Shown: positions 58,568 to 64,000 of the stretch, in pieces
Position numbering within the stretch: position 1 is the stretch's first letter
How the letters are laid out: each line of letters opens with the position of its first letter
From: JBDIBA01 sp039812705
GTDB taxonomy: Bacteria > Actinomycetota > Acidimicrobiia > Acidimicrobiales > JBBSGY01
DNA: 64,000 nucleotides
NCBI GenBank assembly: GCA_039812705.1
Contig: JBDIBA010000001.1
Span: 31,918 to 95,917, forward strand
Direction: 5' to 3'
Translations under genes and position numbers: made by a program
Notes under the pieces: generated by a model
The model's database searches: none
Seen by the model: only the letters and a program-made list of their open reading frames with translations
Told to the model about the DNA's origin: nothing

Positions 58568-59808
58568 GAGCTTTCACCGAAGAATGAAAGCGTTTCTTGA
58601 AGCGCCTTGCACAACAGGTCGACATCTTCTTCGGTGTTGTAGATGTAAAACGAAGCCCTTGCAGTTGCGCTTTGTCCGAGGGCTCGCATGAGCGGCTTGG
58701 CGCAGTGGTGTCCCGCCCTTACGCAGACGTTGTGGTGGTCGAGAATCTGGCTGACATCGTGGGGGTGAACATCGCCCAGCGCGAACGAGATAGTGCCGCC
58801 TCGTTTCGCAGCGTCCAGGGGTCCGTGAATGGTGATGTCGCTACCCAGTGTTGATTGCATTCGGTCGAGTGCATAAGTGGTCAGCTCTCGTTCATGGGTG
58901 CGGATGTTTTCCATCCCCAGCGACAAGAGGTAGTCAACTGCTGCAGCAAGGCCAATGACTTCGGCAATCGGGGGAGTGCCGGCTTCAAACTTGACGGGTA
59001 AGACCGTCGGCGTGAAATCGGTAAGGGAAACGTCGAGGATCATGTCGCCACCACCGAGGAATGGCGCCATATTGCTGAGCAATTCATGCTTGCCGATGAG
59101 GACCCCAATGCCGGTTGGACCGAGCATCTTGTGGCCGGTGATGGCGACGAAGTCTGCGTTTAGTTGCTGAAAATCAAGTGGCATGTGGGGTGCCCATTGC
59201 GCCATGTCAACAAGGGCGAGCGTACCGGCATTGTGTGCGGCTTCGACGAGTTGTTCAACGGGGTTGATGGTTCCAAGAACATTGCTTGCCCCGCAGAACG
59301 CAAACAACTTTGCGCCGTCAAGCTTGTCAGCCAGGTTGTCAAGAACAATTTGGCCGTCGTCTGTTAGGTCGACGTGGCGAATAACGGCGCCGGTTCGTTC
59401 GGCAATGATCATCCATGGAACCAGGTTTGCGTGGTGCTCCATGGGCGTCAGCAATATGACGTCGCCCTTGCGCAAGTTGGAAAGGCCCCACGAGTACGCG
59501 ACCAGGTTGATGGCTTCGGTTGCGTTCTTTGTGAAGATGGTTGTCTCGGGCGTGGCATTGAAGAAACGCGCAATCTTGCGACGCGAATTCTCGTAAAGCT
59601 CAGTCGCGGTTGCGGCAATGGAGTAGACGCCGCGATGCACGTTGGCGTGCGTGGACCGGTAGTAGGTGTCCATTGCCTCAATCACGGCAGTGGGTTTTTG
59701 CGAAGATGCGCCGGAGTCCAGGTACACCAGTCGGCTGCCGGGTGCCTTTTCGCGCAGAATCGGGAAGTCTTCGCGGATGCGCTTGGCGTCGAGTTGAGCC
59801 GCCATCAT
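58564..59808 (-). CDS. sufS: Cysteine desulfurase SufS
   Basis: 414 residues of the group II desulfurase type. Motifs: FPILREKAPGSRLVYLDSGASSQKP-like start (core YLDSGASSQKP), STHANVHRGVYSIAATATELYE near 52, PLP-lysine in AITGHKMLGPTGIG near 230, and the active-site Cys in RAGHHCAKPLMRAL near 366. It liberates sulfur from cysteine for SufU and SufBCD. It overlaps sufU and sufC2 by four bases each, so the three form one operon. Confidence 0.96.
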   Translation of the reverse strand: MMAAQLDAKRIREDFPILREKAPGSRLVYLDSGASSQKPTAVIEAMDTYYRSTHANVHRGVYSIAATATELYENSRRKIARFFNATPETTIFTKNATEAINLVAYSWGLSNLRKGDVILLTPMEHHANLVPWMIIAERTGAVIRHVDLTDDGQIVLDNLADKLDGAKLFAFCGASNVLGTINPVEQLVEAAHNAGTLALVDMAQWAPHMPLDFQQLNADFVAITGHKMLGPTGIGVLIGKHELLSNMAPFLGGGDMILDVSLTDFTPTVLPVKFEAGTPPIAEVIGLAAAVDYLLSLGMENIRTHERELTTYALDRMQSTLGSDITIHGPLDAAKRGGTISFALGDVHPHDVSQILDHHNVCVRAGHHCAKPLMRALGQSATARASFYIYNTEEDVDLLCKALQETLSFFGESS

Positions 59809-60560
59809 GCGACGCCTTCTTTGAATGCGTCGTAGCCCTCGGATTCGAGTTGTTGGGCAAGTTCTGGACCGCCGGACTTGACGATTCGGCCGTCGATGAG
59901 AACGTGAACAAAATCCGGCTGAAGTTCTTGCAAGATGCGTTGATAGTGCGTGATGAGAACAACGCCCATTTCGGGTCGCTCTTTGCGAACCTCGGTCACG
60001 CCTTTGGCCACAATGCGCAGCGCGTCAATGTCCAGGCCTGAATCCGTTTCGTCGAGAATTGCGATCTCGGGTTGCAGAACTGCCATCTGCAGAATCTCGT
60101 TGCGCTTCTTCTCGCCGCCGGAGAAACCTTGGTTGAGGTGTCGGTCCATGAATGAAGGATCCATCTCCAAACGTTTCATCCATTCGAGGATTTCGAGGCG
60201 GAGTTCCAAAACTGAGAGGTCGATGCCTTTGCGGGCCGACGACGCTTGGCGGAGGAACTGCAGGACGGGGACGCCGCTAATTTCCTCTGGGTACTGGAAC
60301 GCCAGAAACATTCCGGCTTTTCCGCGGGCCTCGGCGTCCCATTCAGAGATGTCCTCGCCCTTCAGCTTCAACGAGCCTTGGGTGACTGTAAAGGCGGGGT
60401 TGCCGAGCAGCACATTGGCAAGTGTTGTCTTGCCAGAGCCGTTCGGGCCCATCACGGCATGCACCTCGCCAGGGTTCACTGTCAGGTTGACGCCGTGGAG
60501 AATCTCTTCCTCAGCAGCTTGGGCGTGCAGGTCTTGGATCTCGAAAAGCGATTTTGCCAC
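59805..60560 (-). CDS. sufC: Fe-S assembly ATPase SufC, right-arm copy
   Basis: 251 residues, normal SufC length. Walker A MGPNGSGKTTLANVL near residue 38, GMFLAFQYPEEISGVP near 83, signature FSGGEKKRNEILQMA near 148, Walker B IAILDETDSGLDIDALRIV near 170, and VVLITHYQRIL. Clearly paralogous to, but not identical with, the left-arm SufC. It leads the sufC-sufS-sufU operon on the - strand. Confidence 0.95.
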   Translation of the reverse strand: MAKSLFEIQDLHAQAAEEEILHGVNLTVNPGEVHAVMGPNGSGKTTLANVLLGNPAFTVTQGSLKLKGEDISEWDAEARGKAGMFLAFQYPEEISGVPVLQFLRQASSARKGIDLSVLELRLEILEWMKRLEMDPSFMDRHLNQGFSGGEKKRNEILQMAVLQPEIAILDETDSGLDIDALRIVAKGVTEVRKERPEMGVVLITHYQRILQELQPDFVHVLIDGRIVKSGGPELAQQLESEGYDAFKEGVA

Positions 60561-60569
60561 CGGGGCAGT

Positions 60570-61124
60570 CTAAGGCGACCACACGGCTACGACACCTTCG
60601 GTTGTCGGATGGCGCGGAGCAGGGGGTTCGGCGGGTTGCCCCAGGTAAACAAAGCCAACCACCTCGTCTGCGGGGTCGATGCCCAGCTTGGCCTTGACGT
60701 TGGGATCGGTTGCGGCAGGCCCGGTTTTCCAGATTGCGCCGAGCCCAAGTGCGTGGGCCGCCAGCAAGATGTTTTGGACGGCAGCGCAAGTGGCGGCGAC
60801 TAGCTCACTGAAGGGGATCTTTGTTTCGACTCTTGGGACGCTGACGGCAACGATTGTCGGCGCGCGCAATGGCTTGTTGCGTTCTTTCTCCAGTTGGCCT
60901 TCGCTGGCCTTGGGGTCGCGGGCAGACATGGCGTTTGCCATCACTTCGCCAAATGCTTTTCGTGCTTCGCCGTCGATGATGAGAAATCGCCACGGGCTCA
61001 GTTGCTTGTGGTCGGGGGCGTGGACGGCTGCGTTGAGGATCGTCTCTAGCTGGATGGCGGTCGGGCCCGGTTCGATTAGCTTGGTGACTGAGCGCCGGGT
61101 GGTAATTGCATCGAGTGCGTCCAT
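60570..61124 (-). CDS. Nitroreductase-family FMN oxidoreductase
   Basis: 184 residues. Nitroreductase fold: MDALDAITTRRSVTKLIEPG at the start with the FMN-phosphate-binding TRRS, APDHKQLSPWRFLIIDGEARK near 36, and AVQNILLAAHALGLGAIWKTG near 116, then DEVVGFVYLGQPAEPP. These enzymes reduce nitro compounds, quinones or flavin with NAD(P)H; the physiological substrate is unknown. It lies nine bases behind the sufC2 start region on the same strand, so is upstream of the SUF operon. Confidence 0.9.
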   Translation of the reverse strand: MDALDAITTRRSVTKLIEPGPTAIQLETILNAAVHAPDHKQLSPWRFLIIDGEARKAFGEVMANAMSARDPKASEGQLEKERNKPLRAPTIVAVSVPRVETKIPFSELVAATCAAVQNILLAAHALGLGAIWKTGPAATDPNVKAKLGIDPADEVVGFVYLGQPAEPPAPRHPTTEGVVAVWSP

Positions 61125-61150
61125 GAAACGAACTTAGTTATCCGCGGGCG

Positions 61151-61759
61151 TTACCAACCGCGTTGACGCCAGGACTCGATGTGAGGGCGCTCGTTGCCAA
61201 ACGTTGTTGTCTTGCCGTGACCGGGAAGGATCGCGAAGTCATCGCTGTAACGCGCAAACAGTTCGTCTACTGATTCCATGATGGTTTGGAAGTCGCGTGG
61301 ATTTCTTGTTGCCCCCGGCCCGCCTGGAAACAGCGTGTCGCCGGTGAACAAGATGTTGTGGCCGAGCAGTTCGAAACATGTCGAACCGGGGGTGTGGCCG
61401 GGGGTGTGTACGGCGATCAATTCTGTGTTTGCGATCTTGAACGAGTCGTTGTGTTCGATCTCGAAGTCAACAGTGCCCGTTCCAAAAGTGTCGCTGGTTC
61501 CGATTCCGACCTTGATGCCGGCCGCGCGCATTTTTGCGATTCCGCCGATGTGGTCATGGTGATTGTGAGTTGTCAGGACATTTGCAACATTGCGCGACCT
61601 GGCCCATTCGACGATGTCATCTTGTGGTTCGGCGGCATCGATCAAAATTGACGGGCCGTCGTCTTTGGGGGAGACGATGAATACGTTGTTCTTGAGTTTT
61701 CCGACGACCGTCGTTTCGATCAGCAGTTGTTCGGTTTCGTGCAGAGTTTCGACTCGCAA
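61151..61759 (-). CDS. MBL-fold metallo-hydrolase (glyoxalase II-like)
   Basis: 202 residues. Metal ligands: THNHHDHIGG near residue 63 (HxHxDH), the His in HTPGHTPGSTCF near 118, the Asp in LFTGDTLFPGG near 139, and the final His in LPGHGKTTTFGNE near 185. Single-domain MBL proteins of this type hydrolyse thioesters or persulfides. Its proximity to the SUF operon could hint at sulfur chemistry (inference). Confidence 0.9.
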   Translation of the reverse strand: MRVETLHETEQLLIETTVVGKLKNNVFIVSPKDDGPSILIDAAEPQDDIVEWARSRNVANVLTTHNHHDHIGGIAKMRAAGIKVGIGTSDTFGTGTVDFEIEHNDSFKIANTELIAVHTPGHTPGSTCFELLGHNILFTGDTLFPGGPGATRNPRDFQTIMESVDELFARYSDDFAILPGHGKTTTFGNERPHIESWRQRGW

Positions 61760-61805
61760 CGGAATGCACCTCGTGATTCGCCTCGGTTGCCAACTGTTTG
61801 CTGGC

Positions 61806-61828
61806 GCTAGGTGAGTGTGTCACCTAGC
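61806..61828. promoter_or_regulatory. Perfect 9-bp inverted repeat between divergent genes
   Basis: GCTAGGTGA (61806-61814) and TCACCTAGC (61820-61828) flank a 5-base spacer in the ~100-base gap between the MBL and VOC genes. Size and position suit a dimeric repressor operator. No T-run follows on either strand. Confidence 0.5.
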
Positions 61829-61860
61829 TTGCGTTGTTCGCTCTTCTCTAGGGAGGCTAG

Positions 61861-62349
61861 ATGACCAACAAAGCCAAACTCAGTTCGCATCTTTGGATGG
61901 TTGAGAAGGCCGAAGAAGCGGCCAAGTTCTATACGAATTTGTTGCCGGTTTCCAAGATCCACCATGTCAGTCGCTATCCGGCAGGCATTCCAGGGTACGA
62001 AGCCGGCAGCGTGATGACCGTTGACATCACTTTGATGGGTACGCCATAGATCTTGATGAACGGCGGTCCGGAGTTTCGCCTCGATTCCGCGTATTCGTTC
62101 TACTTGCGGACGGCTGACCAAGAAGAGACGGATCGTTATTGGAACGCCTTCTTGGATGCAGGCGCAAAGGAAGTCCAGTGTGGCTGGCTTGAGGACCAAT
62201 TCGGCATTGCGTGGCAGATAGTTCCGGACGAACTTGAAACCGCAATGGAAAACGCCGACCCCAAAAAGGCGCAAGCCGCGGCCGAGGCAATGTTTCAGAT
62301 GAAGAAGATTGACGTGGCTGCGTTGAAAGAGGCACAAGCCAACGCCTGA
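61861..62349 (+). pseudogene. PhnB-like VOC gene interrupted by an in-frame TAG
   Basis: Two pieces in the same frame. 61861-62049 gives 62 residues (KLSSHLWMVEKAEEAAKFYTNLL ... DITLMGTP), then TAG at 62047-62049; 62053-62349 continues with MNGGPEFRLDSAYSFYLRTADQEETDRYW ... CGWLEDQFGIAWQIVPDEL. Together they form one ~162-residue PhnB/3-demethylubiquinone-methyltransferase-like VOC protein, where an aromatic residue normally stands at the stop position (GTPF/Y...NGGP). AGGGAGG precedes the first ATG. It could be a recent nonsense mutation, a read-through gene or a sequencing error. Confidence 0.8.
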
Positions 62350-62387
62350 TTCGCGCGCGGACGCAAGCAGCTCTCTAAAGTGACGCC

Positions 62388-63119
62388 GTGTCCGCACTCA
62401 TCTGCGATGGAAATGAACTCAACAGTTACCTCTCGGTCGCAACAGAGGGCGATGGGGTGCATGGCGTTGTGTTGTGCCACGGGTTTCCTAGGCGTGCGTC
62501 TGGTGTCGGCCTGAAGTATTCGGAGCTGGCCGATCGCATTTCGTCCCAGATGGACATGAGTGTGTTGACGTTCAACTTCCGCGGCACTGGTCGGAGCGAG
62601 GGCGACTTTTCAGTTTCCGGTTGGAAGCGCGACCTATCCGCTGCCGTCTCGTACATGAGGCAGACCTGCGATGTCGACAACGTGTGGGTAGCGGGTTTTG
62701 GCACGGGCGGATCCATCGCTATTGCAACAGCAGCTGAAGATGCGACTATCAATGGTGTTGCCGCGTTTGCTGCGCGCGCGCATTTTCGGGACTGGTCAAC
62801 TAACTCGGCAAGTTTGCTTGAACATGCTCGTTCCGTTGGATTGTTTCAGTCGCCTGAGTTTCCGGCTGATGTCGAGGCGTGGGCAAACGAGTTTCGCGAC
62901 ATCGAACCTCTTGAAGCAATAAAGAAGATTCCTCCGCGGCCCGTCATGATTGTTCACGGCAGGGAAGACGAACGTGTGCCGGTTGACGATGCGCGCGCCC
63001 TAAAAGCGGCGGGCGGCGATTCCGTGGAGTTGCGGATCATTCACCATGCAACACACAGACTGCAGGGCGATCCGCGCACGATTGCGCTGTTGCTTGGGTG
63101 GCTTGAGCTTCGCGAGTAA
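62388..63119 (+). CDS. Alpha/beta-hydrolase-fold protein lacking the nucleophile Ser
   Basis: 243 residues from GTG 62388; a TAAAGT box ends six bases upstream. The fold is clear: VVLCHGFPRRASGVGLKYSEL near residue 25, FNFRGTGRSEGDFS near 65, nucleophile elbow VWVAGFGTGGSIAIATA near 101, IVHGREDERVPVDDARAL near 189, and HHATHRLQGDP near the end. The elbow reads G-F-G-T-G, with Gly where Ser is expected. It may be non-catalytic or use another residue. The substrate is unknown. Confidence 0.86.
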   Translation: MSALICDGNELNSYLSVATEGDGVHGVVLCHGFPRRASGVGLKYSELADRISSQMDMSVLTFNFRGTGRSEGDFSVSGWKRDLSAAVSYMRQTCDVDNVWVAGFGTGGSIAIATAAEDATINGVAAFAARAHFRDWSTNSASLLEHARSVGLFQSPEFPADVEAWANEFRDIEPLEAIKKIPPRPVMIVHGREDERVPVDDARALKAAGGDSVELRIIHHATHRLQGDPRTIALLLGWLELRE

Positions 63120-63122
63120 CGC

Positions 63123-63725
63123 TTAAGTGGTCCCGGCTTTGGCGGCGGCCTTGATCGCTTTTTTGTATTCGCGCGTCTTTTGCCAACTGCTTTCGTCGAC
63201 AATGTCGGCAACTGACATGAAAACCCCGCGCTTTCCGAACGGGTCTGTCGCGGTTTGCCAGCCCCTTGGTTTGACGCCGAACTGCTTTGCCAACAGTGCG
63301 GCGAATATCTGAGCCTTTGTTTTTCCGAATCCTGGCAGCGCGGCAATGTTCTTGATTAGTTGATCGCCGGTCTTCGCTGAAAGCCAGATGTTCTCGGCTT
63401 TTCCGTCGTAGTGCTCGATGATGATGTTGGCTGCCTTTTGCACGCGTTCCGCGTTCGCGGCAGGAAAGCGATGTAGCGCCGGAACCTTGCAAAACGCGGT
63501 CTTCAGCACGTCTGGGTCCATGTCCGCGACAAGTTCAACAGACAACTTGTCGCCCAGACGTTGGCGCAAGCGAAATGGAGCACTGAAAGCGCGCTCTAGT
63601 GGAATCTGCTGATCAAGAATCATGCCAATAAGCAACGCAAAAGGGTCGCGCGCTAGCAATTGGTCTGCGTCGGCGTCTTGTGCAAGCCACAGGTCGGGGG
63701 TTTCGTCCGAGTTCACGCCTTTCAT
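63123..63725 (-). CDS. HhH-GPD base-excision repair protein
   Basis: 200 residues from ATG (complement of 63723-63725); the open frame upstream overlaps the divergent DUF2277 gene. Helix-hairpin-helix: LIKNIAALPGFGKTKAQIFAAL near residue 126, preceded by DPFALLIGMILDQQIPLERAF near 28, as in the HhH-GPD/endonuclease III superfamily. No C-terminal Fe-S Cys cluster is present. It probably binds or excises damaged bases, although a catalytic Lys/Asp pair cannot be assigned with certainty. It converges on the alpha/beta hydrolase with a 3-base gap. Confidence 0.83.
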   Translation of the reverse strand: MKGVNSDETPDLWLAQDADADQLLARDPFALLIGMILDQQIPLERAFSAPFRLRQRLGDKLSVELVADMDPDVLKTAFCKVPALHRFPAANAERVQKAANIIIEHYDGKAENIWLSAKTGDQLIKNIAALPGFGKTKAQIFAALLAKQFGVKPRGWQTATDPFGKRGVFMSVADIVDESSWQKTREYKKAIKAAAKAGTT

Positions 63726-63797
63726 TCTGGCGGACCGCGACGGATACTTTGGACAGCACTTTGACCGCGGATCGACGCAAGCAACAGGAGGCTCAAC

Positions 63798-63989
63798 ATG
63801 TGCCGGAGCATCAAAACACTTCGCAAAGAACCCGAATATGGAACAGACGACATCAGAGCTGCCGCCCTCCAATACGTCCGCAAACTAAGCGGCTATCGAG
63901 CCCCCGCCAAGAGAAACGAAGAAGCCTTCAACGAAGCCGTCGAAGAAATAGCAGCATCCACCGAACGCCTCCTGGCAAACCTCAAGTAA
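63798..63989 (+). CDS. DUF2277-family protein
   Basis: 63 residues with a GGAGG ribosome site eight bases before ATG. It starts MCRSIKTLRKEPEYGTDDI and ends EIAASTERLLANLK, the full DUF2277 pattern. The function is unknown; the family is widespread in Actinobacteria and often stands alone. It is divergent from the HhH-GPD gene and is the last complete gene in the window. Confidence 0.9.
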   Translation: MCRSIKTLRKEPEYGTDDIRAAALQYVRKLSGYRAPAKRNEEAFNEAVEEIAASTERLLANLK

Positions 63990-64000
63990 CGCCCGCCCCG

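Noticed and set aside
1..64000. CRISPR arrays, insertion sequences, prophage genes
   Set aside because: No regularly spaced repeats, transposase, integrase or phage structural genes were seen anywhere in the window.

Overview
The window reads as one continuous chromosomal segment of a high-GC Gram-positive bacterium, most likely class Acidimicrobiia (Ilumatobacter-like). Basis: the classic actinobacterial gene order rsmI-tatD-rpf-ksgA-ispE and glmU-prs-rplY-pth-mfd-mazG-eno-ftsB-DUF501-ppx; a tiny basic bS22-type ribosomal protein; a BldC-like regulator; SCO6880-type conjugation genes; and an NlpC/P60 protein with 42-residue GYW-SDGG-FGDA repeats that I associate with Acidimicrobiia. Base composition looks moderate (mid-50s % GC by eye). 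Genus-level placement is inference.

Layout. 1-8116: start of an M1 aminopeptidase (cut by the window edge), a PfkB kinase, ychF, small VOC and SnoaL-like genes, rsmI, tatD, a resuscitation-promoting factor, ksgA, ispE and bS22. 8264-23749: tRNA-Gln, an orphan gene, then the housekeeping block glmU-prs-NlpC/P60-rplY-pth-mfd-mazG, a structured RNA-like stretch, slipin, eno, ftsB, DUF501 and ppx. 23820-34717: an eight-gene, same-strand cluster encoding a ParA/MinD-like ATPase, a VirB2-sized membrane protein, a VirB8-like anchored protein, two VirB6/TrbL-like polytopic proteins, an SCO6880-type protein, a short VirB4-like ATPase and a VirD4/TraG coupling ATPase. No relaxase, integrase or partner toxin is visible. 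34801-50251: acetyltransferases, a cytochrome P450, tRNA-Leu, Nudix, bldC, fumC, a GT87-type glycosyltransferase, several unidentified membrane-anchored proteins and an S9 oligopeptidase. 50461-63989: an SGNH hydrolase, a SUF iron-sulfur locus arranged as two converging arms with two sufC genes, then nitroreductase, MBL hydrolase, a VOC gene broken by an amber codon, an alpha/beta hydrolase lacking its serine, an HhH-GPD protein and DUF2277.

How the parts work together. The core supplies ribosome maturation (RsmI, KsgA, bS22, L25, Pth), repair (Mfd, MazG, HhH-GPD), cell-wall precursors and remodelling (GlmU uridylyltransferase, Rpf, NlpC/P60), isoprenoids (IspE), PRPP, glycolysis (Eno), the TCA cycle (FumC) and division (FtsB). 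SufBDC plus SufS/SufU form a complete Fe-S assembly set.

Expression signals. Many genes carry a TANNNT -10 box whose last base lies only 6-9 nt before the start codon, so leaderless transcripts appear common; the secretion cluster by contrast uses strong Shine-Dalgarno sites. Two intrinsic terminators are embedded inside the 3' ends of genes. No CRISPR array, insertion sequence, prophage or replication origin was seen. Apart from the RNA-like region at 19560-19837 there is no long gene-free stretch.
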